The notes: generated from the letters alone by a model not told the origin. A stretch of 64,000 nt of DNA from JAGPUQ01 sp049325095 (GCA_049325095.1 JBMOPO010000026.1:56637-120636), one strand, 5' to 3'; shown: positions 8,682-18,319, numbered from the stretch's first letter. A program made the numbers and translations.

Positions 8682-10106
8682 TCAGCGGGTCCCCGAGGCC
8701 CGGATGTTGCCCGGTGAAAAATAGGAATCGTCGGCCCGCCAACTCATGTCCGGCCCCGGATCCTCATTGTCGAGGCCCATGAACATCATCCGGCCGGACT
8801 GCAGGTCATAGGAGTCGAGCAGGGTATAGAACAGGGTTTGCGCATCGTAGAGGTTGACCAGATGCAGCTCGATCGGGCGCCACAGTTCGCCCCGCTTGTC
8901 GTAGTTGTCCGCGAGCACGACCCACCAGCTGTCCTCGTCGAAGAACAGCTCCCGGTAGCTGTAGATGTGGCTGGTGCCCTCCCGCAGCGTGCCGGTCAGC
9001 TTCCAGACCCGATGCAGTTCGTAGCGTGCCAGATCCTGGTTGAGGCGGCCGTCCTTGATGACGTCCGCCACCTTGATGTCGCCGCTGTGCAGTTTGTAGG
9101 AATTGTAGGGGACGTATTTTTCGTGGAGTCCTTCGAGTTTCCATTCGAAGCGATCGTTGGGTCCGTTGTAGCCGTAGCCGGAATCGACCGTCATCAGTCC
9201 GCTGCTGCCGGGAAAGGGGTAGGCGTAGTTGATCTGCGGTGCCCGCTTGACGCGCCGCTGTCCCGGGTTGTACTGCCAGGCCTGGCGGAGATTCTTGGTA
9301 TAGGTGATGGGGTCGAACGCGAGCAGCACCTGGCCCGCCTGCTTGACCGGGGCGGTGATGGTCTGGAAGTAGCCGTAGCCGGTGCCCGGGGCGCTGGGAT
9401 CGAAGTTGTCGATGGTGTTCTTGGGATCGCCGTAGATCCAGTGGATCTGCACCGACAGCTTGTTGACCTCGTAGTCTCCGCCACTGGTGGTCGCCGCGGT
9501 GTTGTCCCAGAAGTTGATCCAGGTCGGCAGCGGCCGGGTCAGGGCGTTGGCCATCGCCTCCTGGCCGTCTCTGGCGATCGGGAAGGGCCAGGCGATGACC
9601 GCGTTCTTGAAGCCGATCTGATGGCCGGAGACCACGATCTCGGCGGTCTTGGCATTGGCCATCGCCGCATCGTAGTACCGCTTTTCATAGACCGCGCTGC
9701 GCCGCGTCGGATAGATGTTCATCTTGTATGCGGGGATCTTCTCGAACAGCTTGATCTGCCCCGGCGTCAGCTTGTCGGCGTACTGCCGGTAATTTTCCGC
9801 GGTGATGGTGAACAGGATCGGGTCGCCGGCGAAGGGGTCGGGATGGTGGTCGCCGGGCTTGAATCCGGGCGGCACCGGCAGGGGTTCGTATTTCCATTCG
9901 GGGATGCTGCCGTCGGCGTTGCCGGCACGAATGGCGCCAACCGGCGTGAGTTCGGTGCCCGTATAGCCGAGTTTGGCGATCTCCTCACCAGACAGCGGTG
10001 CCGCCGCGGCTCCGGCGGTGGCGAACAGCAGCACCAGCCCCCAGCGCAGGGGCCGAGCGGTGCGACGGGGCGCGGATTCGGCGTCTGGGCAATGGATGTC
10101 GGACAT
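8682..10106 (-). CDS. DUF1329 outer-membrane-lipoprotein-sorting-like protein
   Basis: The 474-residue protein starts at the ATG at 10106, has a hydrophobic export segment (WGLVLLFATAGAAAA, about residues 22-36) and then the DUF1329 body, beginning LSGEEIAKLGYTGTELTPVGA, with the conserved features AENYRQYADKLTPGQ and YPTRRSA. The family is related in fold to LolA/LolB lipid-carrying proteins. Its start is 11 bp after the DUF1302 stop, so the two are clearly co-transcribed. A periplasmic lipid or hydrophobic-ligand carrier is the likely role; direct evidence for the ligand is absent. Confidence 0.85.
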   Translation of the reverse strand: MSDIHCPDAESAPRRTARPLRWGLVLLFATAGAAAAPLSGEEIAKLGYTGTELTPVGAIRAGNADGSIPEWKYEPLPVPPGFKPGDHHPDPFAGDPILFTITAENYRQYADKLTPGQIKLFEKIPAYKMNIYPTRRSAVYEKRYYDAAMANAKTAEIVVSGHQIGFKNAVIAWPFPIARDGQEAMANALTRPLPTWINFWDNTAATTSGGDYEVNKLSVQIHWIYGDPKNTIDNFDPSAPGTGYGYFQTITAPVKQAGQVLLAFDPITYTKNLRQAWQYNPGQRRVKRAPQINYAYPFPGSSGLMTVDSGYGYNGPNDRFEWKLEGLHEKYVPYNSYKLHSGDIKVADVIKDGRLNQDLARYELHRVWKLTGTLREGTSHIYSYRELFFDEDSWWVVLADNYDKRGELWRPIELHLVNLYDAQTLFYTLLDSYDLQSGRMMFMGLDNEDPGPDMSWRADDSYFSPGNIRASGTR

Positions 10107-10117
10107 GGAGAGGATCC

Positions 10118-11923
10118 TCAAAAACGATATTTGAAGGCGAGCGAAACATTGTCCCGGTCGAAGTAGGCACCGGCGGCGTTGTCGCCCAGCCAGGTCGAGT
10201 AGGCCAACTCCATGGAGGTGCTGGACAGGTAGCTGAACTCGACGCTGGCGCGGATGATCTGCTGCCCCTTCTGCAGGGCGCCGCCGATGCCGGTGGCCTG
10301 GGGCTGATAGCCGTCGACGCCGTGGATCCAGACCAGGGTGGGCTTCATGTCGAGGTTGGCGAACAGATCCAGGTATTCCAGTTGCGCGACCGCCGCATAA
10401 CCCCAGGAGAAGGGCGTGACGGGCTGGTCGAGACCATCCGTGCCCTTGAAATGCCCGGAAAATGCCGGGCCGGAGCCGTGATGGACAAAGTCCGTGGGAT
10501 CTCCTCCCTTCAGCCCTTCGATCCATTGGGCATTGACGTTCAGAATCAGGCTCAGGGTATCGGCGCCCAGCAGCGTGGTGGCGTCGGAATAGGTGAGCGC
10601 ACCCAGGTAGGTGTACAGATCATTGTTCTCGGTTCCGCATCCGGATATCTCGCCATCCGCGCCGGCCAGCCCCGGCGGGAGCAGGCCGAATGCGGTCTGG
10701 ATGCCGCCCAGGCCGAAGAGGTTGCCGCACTGCCGCACGTCGTGGAAATCCGGGCGATAGTTGAACTCGGTCTGGAACGACAGACCCAGGCTGCCCGGCA
10801 GCACGCCGTTCAGCGAGATCGCATAGGTGTCCAGATCCTGGGCGAACTTCCAGAGATAGCCGCCGAAGGTTGCGCCGATGGGAGAAAAGGGGTCCGGCAC
10901 ATTGTGGGTCTCATCTACGGTCGGCGCCGGCATGAAGGCGTGGGAGCGCACCCAATAGAGGCCCAGGTCGGCGTTGTCCAGCGCTTCGATGACGGTGTGC
11001 AGCGCGATGCCCCACTGGCCGCTGTCCGCGGGCCGCTCGGTGCCGATATAGGGAATGCCCGGGATCAGCAGATCGGGCTTGTAGCCCTTGCCGTACAAAT
11101 CCAGGGGGCTGAAGAAGGTCCCGGTGCTGAAAAACTCCGATCTGCGCCAGTTCCAGACGTAATAGGCTTCCAGGGTGATGTTTTCGGTGAAGCCGAATTG
11201 CCCGTAGATCATTTCCTGGGGCAGGAAGGTTTCCTTGATCTCGGTGCCCGGCGTGGTGGTCTTGCCGAAATCCACGGGGTTCTGCATCTGGCTGATGCCG
11301 CCGCCGAGGATGTCGCTTTCGCCCCAGTTCACCACCTGCTTGCCGATCCGGACATTGAGCAGGTGGCCGCCGGGATTCCAGGTGCCGTGGGCGAACGCAT
11401 CGAGCAGCCGGAACCTGTTGCCGGCCAGGTTCTGTCCGGCCCCGGAGATGCCGTCGAGCTGGCCGACCGGGGTGGGGCGGAAGCAGTTGTCGCAGTCCTG
11501 GTTCATGATGGTGTGGTCGTAGGTGTAGGACATGCGGGAAAACAGCCCGCAGTTGTCCTTTTCCAGCGCGATCTCGGTCAGCAGCGACAGCGGCGAGCTG
11601 TAGATGTCGCCGTCGTCGGGGAACACCTGGGTATTGCCCGAATAGGGCGCCTGCACCCCCGGGATGAACGAGCGCGTGTCCGCGTTCTCGGTGCGCATCG
11701 CGGCGCTGGCGGTGAAGGTGGTATCGATCTGGCCCTTGATGCCGCCGAGCGTGAATTCGAGGGCCGCGGCCTGGGCCGCGGCCAGGCTCGCCACACAGGC
11801 CAGCGCCGGAACCCGGAGGCCCGGCCGGCCGGTTCTCGGTGTCGCCCGATCCGGAGCCCGGCGCTGCCGGGCAGGAGTGGATCGGGGATCGGACTCGGTG
11901 GACAACCAGATCGATGGATACAC
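10118..11923 (-). CDS. DUF1302 outer-membrane protein
   Basis: The 601-residue protein starts at GTG with a GGGGGG stretch 4 nt upstream. After a basic leader it has an export signal ending near AAAQAAALEF, then LGGIKGQIDTTFTASAAMR, typical of DUF1302, and many amphipathic strands consistent with a large beta barrel; it ends SLAFKYRF, with a terminal aromatic as in outer-membrane barrels. It is the first gene of the DUF1302-DUF1329-Ycf48-RND unit. By position and type it is the outer-membrane entry or exit point for a hydrophobic substrate. Confidence 0.85.
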   Translation of the reverse strand: MYPSIWLSTESDPRSTPARQRRAPDRATPRTGRPGLRVPALACVASLAAAQAAALEFTLGGIKGQIDTTFTASAAMRTENADTRSFIPGVQAPYSGNTQVFPDDGDIYSSPLSLLTEIALEKDNCGLFSRMSYTYDHTIMNQDCDNCFRPTPVGQLDGISGAGQNLAGNRFRLLDAFAHGTWNPGGHLLNVRIGKQVVNWGESDILGGGISQMQNPVDFGKTTTPGTEIKETFLPQEMIYGQFGFTENITLEAYYVWNWRRSEFFSTGTFFSPLDLYGKGYKPDLLIPGIPYIGTERPADSGQWGIALHTVIEALDNADLGLYWVRSHAFMPAPTVDETHNVPDPFSPIGATFGGYLWKFAQDLDTYAISLNGVLPGSLGLSFQTEFNYRPDFHDVRQCGNLFGLGGIQTAFGLLPPGLAGADGEISGCGTENNDLYTYLGALTYSDATTLLGADTLSLILNVNAQWIEGLKGGDPTDFVHHGSGPAFSGHFKGTDGLDQPVTPFSWGYAAVAQLEYLDLFANLDMKPTLVWIHGVDGYQPQATGIGGALQKGQQIIRASVEFSYLSSTSMELAYSTWLGDNAAGAYFDRDNVSLAFKYRF

Positions 11924-12165
11924 AGCACACCCCCCAACACGCGATTGTTATCGTCGGTCCGCTTGGCCGGCGCCCCGGGCCGCAGCGGTCCGCAGGGCGT
12001 CCAGGCGCACCTGGTGTTCGTTGATCGATCCCGGCGTGCGCGGTACTTGTTGTCGGAGTGCGCCCGCCGCGCTGGGCCCGAGTCTAGCCCCAACGGATTT
12101 CCAATGGCAATGATGGATATCGATGCGGGTTATTTTGCCGCCCGCCGGTTTCCGGGCCGGCCCGG

Positions 12166-12600
12166 TCAGCGCGGGCGCCGGGCCCGCACCGTCGCCCGCA
12201 GGTGCTGGAGCTTCCACTCCCCGTCGATGCGCACATAGTCATCTTCGTAGCGAATCGCCAGCCACTGGTCCTGGTTGCCCTTGCGAAAGGTGAAGGGGCC
12301 GAGGAAGTACCAGGTGGCGCTGGCGTGGTCGCCGTCGAGGCGGATCTGGGGGTTCATCACCTGGTGCTGGGAGAAGCTGATCAACTGCTGGAAGCGCTGA
12401 AACAGTTCGCGGATGGCCGCGTGGCCCTGGGCCCGGCCGAAGCCGGCGCCCTCCCAGATGCCGTCCGGCGCGAACACCGAGACGATGCGCTCCGGGTCGT
12501 GGTCGGCGTCGCAGATGTCGCAGTAGCGCGCCTTGAGTTGCTTGATCGCTTCGAGGTCTTCGAGCCGCGCGATGCGCCGCTCCAGGTCGGTGAGGTGCAT
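12166..12600 (-). CDS. SnoaL-like domain protein
   Basis: This 144-residue protein has the same build as the gene at 562-1017: an N-terminal helix (LERRIARLEDLEAIKQLKARYCD), the FAPDGIWEG strand and a terminal IDGEWKLQHLRATVRAR strand. SnoaL/NTF2-like proteins in such settings are often hydratases or dehydratases of steroid-like or polyketide substrates. The start ATG has no clear ribosome site. It is the last gene of the minus-strand catabolic run that begins at 19.5 kb. The exact reaction is unknown. Confidence 0.7.
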   Translation of the reverse strand: MHLTDLERRIARLEDLEAIKQLKARYCDICDADHDPERIVSVFAPDGIWEGAGFGRAQGHAAIRELFQRFQQLISFSQHQVMNPQIRLDGDHASATWYFLGPFTFRKGNQDQWLAIRYEDDYVRIDGEWKLQHLRATVRARRPR

Positions 12601-12744
12601 GGGGGTGATCCCGGGTTGCCGCTGCGGGTTCGAGCATGGCGGCGCGGATCGCCGCTGTCGATCCCCCGCTGCGCCGGATCGCGACCGGGAGCGGCGCCAG
12701 CGGGTTGCGCATCACCCTCCCGCGGGCACCGGGCGGTCTCCGGC

Positions 12745-14010
12745 TCAATCGACCCCCTTGGGCTTCTGCTGGCGCATGAAGCCGAACAGGTAACCGGCGA
12801 TGCGGCGCATCTGGATTTCGTCGGCGCCCTCGGTGATCCGGTAGCGGCGGTGGTGGCGGTAGATGTGCTCGAAGGGTTTGTGCCGGGAATAACCCAGACC
12901 GCCGTGGACCTGCATGGCCCAGTCGGCGGCCTCGCAGCACAGCCGGTTGGCGGTGTAGTTGCACATCGACACCTTGTCCGACACCGTGAAGTTGCCATGG
13001 GTGTCCATGCTCCAGGCGGTCTTGTGGATCAGGGCGCGCAGCATCTCGGCGCGGGTCTGGAGTTCGACCAAAGGAAACTGGATGCCCTGGTTGACGGCCA
13101 GCGGCTTGCCGAACGGCTTGCGCTCCTTGGCGTAGGCGACCGCCTGGTCGATGCAGTACTGCGCCGCGCCCAGGCTGGAGGCGGCCTGGCGGATGCGGTT
13201 TTCGTTGAAGAAGTGCTGCACCACCTGCAAGCCGCGGCCCTCGCCGCCCAGGATCGCATCGTGGGGCACGCGCACCTCGGTGAACGACACCCGGCCGTGG
13301 TCGGTGGGCATGTTGAAGGTCCACAGCATCTCCTCGACGCGCACGCCCGGCGCGTCCATGGGCACCAGGAAGGCGGTGATGCCCTGGGCGTCGCCGGGCG
13401 CGCCGCTGGTGCGCGCGTAGACCAGGTCGTAGGGCGCCTTGTGGACGCCGGTGTTCCAAGTCTTCTCGCCGTTGATGATCCAGTCGTCGCCGCGGCGCTC
13501 GGCGCGGGTCTCCATGTGGGTGGCGTCGGAGCCGTGGTTGGGTTCGGTGATGCCATAGGCGTAGCTCTTCTCGCCGCGCAGCAGGGGTTCGACCCATTCG
13601 GCCTTCTGGCGCTCGGTGCCATAGGCCAGCATCAGCAGGGCGCCGACATTGTTGCCGACGATGGAGTGTTCGGTCTGCAGGTCGTTGTGCAGGCCGAGCC
13701 CCCTGTGCGCCAGATGCTCGCGGATGATGGCCATGCCCAGGTTGGTGCCGTCGCGGCCGCCGTAGGCGCGGGGGATGGCGTAGCGGTAGTGGCCGGCGGC
13801 GTCGGCGAGCCGCTTGGCCTCGGCCAGCAGGGCCTCCCATTCCTCGTTGGGCAGGCCGCCGCGCTCCCAGTCGGTGCGCGCGTCCTCGCGGCGGTAATCG
13901 AAGAAGCGGAGATTGTCGTCCCGGTTTTCGAGCGGCTTGATCACCCGCTCGATGAAGTCGTCCAGTTCGCGCAGGTAGTCGGTCAGTTCCCCGGGCAGAT
14001 CGAAGTTCAT
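12745..14010 (-). CDS. Acyl-CoA dehydrogenase
   Basis: The 421-residue protein has the flavin-binding acyl-CoA dehydrogenase pattern: YGITEPNHGSDATHMETRA in the middle beta domain, INGEKTWNTG, then the C-terminal helical domain with RIRQAASSLGAAQYCID and the closing ITEGADEIQMRRIAGYLFG. It introduces an alpha-beta double bond in an acyl-CoA, passing electrons to ETF. GAGG precedes the ATG. It sits between a SnoaL-like gene and an enoyl-CoA hydratase gene, in the order expected for a beta-oxidation-type pathway. The N-terminal DYLRELDDFIERV form is typical of proteobacterial members acting on long or cyclic substrates. Confidence 0.9.
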   Translation of the reverse strand: MNFDLPGELTDYLRELDDFIERVIKPLENRDDNLRFFDYRREDARTDWERGGLPNEEWEALLAEAKRLADAAGHYRYAIPRAYGGRDGTNLGMAIIREHLAHRGLGLHNDLQTEHSIVGNNVGALLMLAYGTERQKAEWVEPLLRGEKSYAYGITEPNHGSDATHMETRAERRGDDWIINGEKTWNTGVHKAPYDLVYARTSGAPGDAQGITAFLVPMDAPGVRVEEMLWTFNMPTDHGRVSFTEVRVPHDAILGGEGRGLQVVQHFFNENRIRQAASSLGAAQYCIDQAVAYAKERKPFGKPLAVNQGIQFPLVELQTRAEMLRALIHKTAWSMDTHGNFTVSDKVSMCNYTANRLCCEAADWAMQVHGGLGYSRHKPFEHIYRHHRRYRITEGADEIQMRRIAGYLFGFMRQQKPKGVD

Positions 14011-14067
14011 GCTGTGGGCCTCTCGGACAGTGATGGAAGGGAAAGCCGCCGACCGCGGGCGCCGCGC

Positions 14068-14805
14068 TCAGCGGAACAGTTGCATCGCGAGGCCGATGTC
14101 GCGCCCGGCCTCCAGCGCCTGGGCGAAGGTCAGGTCGGCGGCGCGGCGGATCAGTTGCTTGGTCAGGCGCAGGGCGTCGGGATGAAAGCCGGCCAGCCGC
14201 TCGGCCAGCGCCCGCGCGCTGGCCTCCAGCTCGGCGGCCGGCACCACCCGGTTGACCATGCCGATCGCCAGCGCCCGCTGCGCGTCGATGTATTCGCACA
14301 GGGTCAGGAGTTCGAAGGCGGCCTTGCGCCCGATCTGGTGGACCAGCGCCGGCGCGACCCCGGCCGCGGCCATGCCCAGCTGCACCTCGGGATAGCCGAA
14401 CCTGGCGTCGTCGGCGGCCACCACCAGGTCGCAGCTCACCGCGAGGTTGGCGCCGCCGCCCAGGGCGTACCCCTGGACCGCGGCGATCACCGGGGTGTCC
14501 ATGCGCTGGATGGTGCCGTAGAAGCGCACCGTGTGGTCGAGCCGCCGGGCCATCGCCCGGGCGTCGGGCGCCGGCCGGGGCGCTTCGCCCGCGCCGCCGC
14601 GGTCGCCGAGGTCGGCGCCGGCACAGAAGGCGCGTCCGGCGCCGGCCAGCACCACCACCGCGACCCCGGGGTCTTCCTCGGCGGCGCGCAGCGCGGCGGC
14701 GAGCGCCCGGGTCAGGGCGTCATCGAGCGCGTTGCGCTTGTCCGGGCGGTTGAGGGTGAGGTAGCGGATCGCCCCGCTGTCGCGGGTCAGGAGGGGTTCG
14801 GTCAT
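14068..14805 (-). CDS. Enoyl-CoA hydratase/isomerase family protein
   Basis: The 245-residue crotonase-fold protein contains AFCAGADLGD and GGGANLAVSCDLVVAADDARFGYPEVQLG, which carry the oxyanion-hole glycines and one of the catalytic acids (Glu in YPEVQLG). It hydrates enoyl-CoA produced by the neighbouring dehydrogenase or carries out a related crotonase reaction. The ATG has GAGGAG upstream. The usual first catalytic Glu position is occupied by A/N in GGGANLA, which is common in isomerase or hydrolase members, so simple hydratase activity is not certain. Confidence 0.85.
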   Translation of the reverse strand: MTEPLLTRDSGAIRYLTLNRPDKRNALDDALTRALAAALRAAEEDPGVAVVVLAGAGRAFCAGADLGDRGGAGEAPRPAPDARAMARRLDHTVRFYGTIQRMDTPVIAAVQGYALGGGANLAVSCDLVVAADDARFGYPEVQLGMAAAGVAPALVHQIGRKAAFELLTLCEYIDAQRALAIGMVNRVVPAAELEASARALAERLAGFHPDALRLTKQLIRRAADLTFAQALEAGRDIGLAMQLFR

Positions 14806-14868
14806 CGGATGGCTCCTCGCGGGGGAATCGGCGGCAACTGCCGGCGGTGCGGTCAGCGGCGGTCGCGG

Positions 14869-17550
14869 TCATCGACCAGGCTCCAGCGCCAGGGTCACGC
14901 GGATCAGTTCGGGGGCGTCCGGCAACGGGGTCTCCGCAAAGCCGAGCGCGGCGGCCAGGTGGCGCATCACCGCATTGTCGCGCGCCACCTCGCCGTGGAG
15001 TTCGGTCAGGCCGCGCTCCCGCGCCTGGGCGATGATCCGCTCCAGCAGCCGCCGCCCCAGGCCTTGCCCGGCGATCCCGGGATGGAGCAGGATGGCGAAC
15101 TCGGCGCGCTCCCGATCGGGGTCGACGAGCAGCCGCGCGATGCCGGAGATCGGCGTCCGCCCCGGGCTGCCGGGGATGGTCACCACCAGCGCCAGCTCGC
15201 GGTCGTAGTCGATCTGGGTGAAGCGCGCGGCGTCGATCTCGGCGACGGTGCGCAGCGAGGTCGAGAAGTGCGCGCGGCGCTCTTCGGGGCTGAGATCGGC
15301 GAAGGCGCGGCGCAGCGCCGGCTCGTCCTCGGGGCGGATCGGGCGCAGCAGCAGTTCGCGGCCGTCGGCCAGGCGCAGCCTCTCTTCCAGCTCCCGCGGG
15401 TAGGGCCGGATCGCCAGCCGCGCGGCGCCGTCCCCGGCCGCGATCCGCACCCGGGCGTCGAGCGCCAGCACGCCCCGGGGGTCGGCGAGCAGCGGGTTGA
15501 TGTCGAATTCCACCACCTCGGCCAGATCGGCGACCAGTTGGGCGACCTTGAGCAGGGTCAGGGCCAGGGCGTCGAGATCGGCGGGCGGGCGGTCGCGGTA
15601 GCCGTGCAGCAGGCGGGCGATGCGGGTGCGCTCGATCAGGGCGCGGGCCAGGTCGAGATTGAGCGGCGGCAGCTCCAGGGACCGGTCGCCCACCACCTCG
15701 ACCGCGGTGCCGCCCTGGCCGAACAGCAGCACCGGGCCGAATTGCGGGTCCAGGGTGGCGCCGACGATCAGCTCCCAACTGTCGCGGCGGTCGACCATGG
15801 GTTCGACCAGGAACCCGTCGATGCGCGCCGCGGGGCGCAGTTCCCGCACCCGCTCTGCCATGGCCGCGGCCTCGGCGGCCACGGTCTCGGGCCGGCTCAG
15901 ATCGAGCACCACGCCGCCGACGTCGGATTTGTGCTGGATCTGCGCCGAGACGATCTTGAGCGCCACCTTGCCGCCCAGCGCCCGCGCCAGTTCGGCGGCC
16001 GCCTGCGGGGTGGCGGCGACCTGCCCGGCCACCCGCGGGATGCCGTAGGCGTCGAGCAGGGCGCGGACCTCCGGCGGGGTCAGCCAGTCGCGGCCCGCCG
16101 CCAGCGCCGCGCTCAGCAACCGCCGCGCCGCGCCGGGGTCGGGCGCGAACGCCTCCGGCACCGAGGGCGGCACCTGGGTGAGCAGCGCCTGGCTGCGGCC
16201 ATGGGCGATCAGGTACTGGAAGGCGCGCACCGCCTGCTCCGGGGTGGCCGGGCTGGGAATGCCCGCGGCGGCGAACCGCCGCCGCGCCGCCTCGGCGCTG
16301 GCCGCGCCCACCCAGCTGGTGATCAGCATGGGCTCGCGGCGCTCGCCCCAGCATTCGATCAGCGCCTGGGCCGCTTCCTCACTGGAGGCGATGGCGGTGG
16401 GGCAGTTGAGCGCCAGCACCGCGTCCACCCCGGGATCCGCGGCCAGGATCTCGGCAGCCGCGGCGTAGCGCGCCCCCGGTGCGTCGCCGACGATATCCAC
16501 CGGGTTGCCGCGCGACCAGGTGGCTGGCAGCCGCGCATCCAGCGCGCTTAGGGTCTCCGGCGCCAGTTCGGCGAGCGCGCCGCCCTGGGCGATCAGGGCG
16601 TCGGTGGCCAGCACGCCGATGCCGCCGCCATTGGTGAGGATCGCCACCCGCGGGCCGCGCGGGCGGCGGCCGCTGGCGAGCAGTTCGGCGGCGTCGAACA
16701 GCTCTTCGAGGGTGTCCACGCGCAGGGCGCCGACGCGGCGGAACACGGCGTCGTGGACCGCGTCGTCGCCGGCCAGGGCCCCGGTGTGGGAGGCGGCGGC
16801 GCGGGCGCCCTCGGGATGGCGGCCGGCCTTGACGACGATCAGCGGCTTGACCCGGGCCGCGGCGCGCGCCGCGGAGATGAACTTGCGGGCGTCGCCGACC
16901 GCCTCGATGTAGAGCAGGATGGCGTGGGTGCCGGGATCGGCGGCCAGGTAGTCAAGCAGATCGCCAAAGTCGACATCGAGCATGTCGCCCAGGGATACCA
17001 GGTGCGAAAAGCCGATACCGCGCGCCTGGGCCCAGTCGAGGATCGAGGTGACGATGGCGCCGGACTGGGTGAGGAAGGCGAGCCCCCCGGGCAGGGCCGG
17101 GAGGTGAGCGAAACTGGCGTTGAGCCGGGCGGCCGAACTGAGCACGCCCAGGCAGTTGGGCCCCACCAGGCGCAGGTCGTGGCGCTCCGCCGCGGCGCGC
17201 AGCGCGGCGCGGCTCGCCGGCGCGCCGGGATCGGTGCCGAACCCGGCGGTCAGCACCACCGCGGCGCGGGTGCCGCGGGCGCCGAGCTGGTCGAGGAGCC
17301 CGGCTACCGCCGCCGGCGGCGTGGCGATCACCGCGAGCTCGGGCACCAGCGGCAGCGCCGCCACCCCGGGGTAGCAGACGCTGCCCTGCACTGCAATGCG
17401 CCCCGGGTTGACCGGCAGGATGGCGCCCTCGAAACCGGCGGCGAACAGGTTGCGCAGCACCTGGGCGCCGACGCTGCCCGGCCGGGCGCTGGCGCCGATC
17501 AGGGCGACGGTGCGCGGCCGGAACAGGGCGTCGAGGTGGCGCGTGGACAC
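14869..17550 (-). CDS. NDP-forming acyl-CoA synthetase fused to a GNAT acetyltransferase
   Basis: The 893-residue fusion has an N-terminal CoA-binding Rossmann domain (VALIGASARPGSVG), a succinyl-CoA-synthetase-like part with the phospho-His in SHTGAL (about residue 255), an ATP-grasp part (VALKIVSAQIQHKSDVGGV) and a C-terminal GNAT domain (about 740-890, GLGRRLLERIIAQARERG). Known relatives are Pat/YfiQ-type protein lysine acetyltransferases, in which the synthetase part is usually inactive; here the His is kept, so it may still make acyl-CoA. The start is GTG, 7 bp after the SDR stop. Confidence 0.85.
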   Translation of the reverse strand: MSTRHLDALFRPRTVALIGASARPGSVGAQVLRNLFAAGFEGAILPVNPGRIAVQGSVCYPGVAALPLVPELAVIATPPAAVAGLLDQLGARGTRAAVVLTAGFGTDPGAPASRAALRAAAERHDLRLVGPNCLGVLSSAARLNASFAHLPALPGGLAFLTQSGAIVTSILDWAQARGIGFSHLVSLGDMLDVDFGDLLDYLAADPGTHAILLYIEAVGDARKFISAARAAARVKPLIVVKAGRHPEGARAAASHTGALAGDDAVHDAVFRRVGALRVDTLEELFDAAELLASGRRPRGPRVAILTNGGGIGVLATDALIAQGGALAELAPETLSALDARLPATWSRGNPVDIVGDAPGARYAAAAEILAADPGVDAVLALNCPTAIASSEEAAQALIECWGERREPMLITSWVGAASAEAARRRFAAAGIPSPATPEQAVRAFQYLIAHGRSQALLTQVPPSVPEAFAPDPGAARRLLSAALAAGRDWLTPPEVRALLDAYGIPRVAGQVAATPQAAAELARALGGKVALKIVSAQIQHKSDVGGVVLDLSRPETVAAEAAAMAERVRELRPAARIDGFLVEPMVDRRDSWELIVGATLDPQFGPVLLFGQGGTAVEVVGDRSLELPPLNLDLARALIERTRIARLLHGYRDRPPADLDALALTLLKVAQLVADLAEVVEFDINPLLADPRGVLALDARVRIAAGDGAARLAIRPYPRELEERLRLADGRELLLRPIRPEDEPALRRAFADLSPEERRAHFSTSLRTVAEIDAARFTQIDYDRELALVVTIPGSPGRTPISGIARLLVDPDRERAEFAILLHPGIAGQGLGRRLLERIIAQARERGLTELHGEVARDNAVMRHLAAALGFAETPLPDAPELIRVTLALEPGR

Positions 17551-17557
17551 GGCGCCG

Positions 17558-18319
17558 TCACTGCGCCACGTAGCCGCCGTCCACCGCCATGCAGTGGCCG
17601 GTGACGAAGGAGGCGCGGTCGGAACACAGCCAGGCCACCGCCTGGCCGATCTCCGCGGGCCGGCCCATGCGCCCCACCGGTTCGGCGGCGACCATCTGCT
17701 GGATGAGCTTCGAATCCGAACCGGCAGCGGCCACCATGGGGGTATCGATCAGCCCCGGGCACACCGAGTTCACCCGGATGTTCTTTTTGGCGAACTCGAT
17801 CGCCGCAGACTTGGTGAGGCCGTTGACGCCGTGCTTGGCCGCGCCGTAGGCCGGGGCCATGGCGGCTGCCACCAGGCCGGCCACCGAGGCGGTGTTGACG
17901 ATGGCGCCGGTGCTGTTCTGGTCGAGGAACTGCTGGATCTCGGCCTTCATGCACAGCCACACGCCCTTGAGGTTCACCGCGATGTTGCGGTCGAAGTTCT
18001 CCTCGCTGCACATCAGGGTGTTGGCCATGCGCCCGGAGATGCCGGCGTTGTTGAAGGCGCAGTCGAGGCGCCCGTAGTGCTGCACGCAGGCCTGGATCAG
18101 GGCGTTCACCTCGGCGCCGCGGGCGACGTCGCAGCGCACGAACCAGGCGTCGCCGCCCGCCGCCCGGATGCGCGCCACGGTCTCGGCGCCGCCGGCCTCG
18201 TCGATGTCCGAGACCACCACTCGCGCGCCCTCGGCGGCGAAAATCTCCGCGGTGGCGCGGCCGATGCCGGACCCCGCGCCGGTGATCAGCCCCACTTTGT
18301 CGTTCAGTATTCCGCTCAT
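17558..18319 (-). CDS. Short-chain dehydrogenase/reductase (SDR)
   Basis: The 253-residue classical SDR has the cofactor motif TGAGSGIGRA near residue 13, NNAG, a Ser-containing TASVAG and the YGAAK catalytic pair. I chose the ATG at 18319 because GGAGG lies 8 nt upstream; the longer reading frame begins in shadow sequence. The acidic residue after the second strand (SDIDEAG) favours NAD(H). It lies directly before the synthetase-GNAT gene and fits the hydroxyacyl or hydroxysteroid dehydrogenase step of the catabolic run. Confidence 0.9.
   Translation of the reverse strand: MSGILNDKVGLITGAGSGIGRATAEIFAAEGARVVVSDIDEAGGAETVARIRAAGGDAWFVRCDVARGAEVNALIQACVQHYGRLDCAFNNAGISGRMANTLMCSEENFDRNIAVNLKGVWLCMKAEIQQFLDQNSTGAIVNTASVAGLVAAAMAPAYGAAKHGVNGLTKSAAIEFAKKNIRVNSVCPGLIDTPMVAAAGSDSKLIQQMVAAEPVGRMGRPAEIGQAVAWLCSDRASFVTGHCMAVDGGYVAQ

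Noticed and set aside
12202..16551. Long plus-strand open frame of 1449 codons
   Set aside because: It is antisense to the SnoaL, acyl-CoA dehydrogenase, hydratase and synthetase genes, has low-complexity Ala/Gly/Arg/Val/His-rich translation and no domain; such frames arise in very GC-rich DNA.
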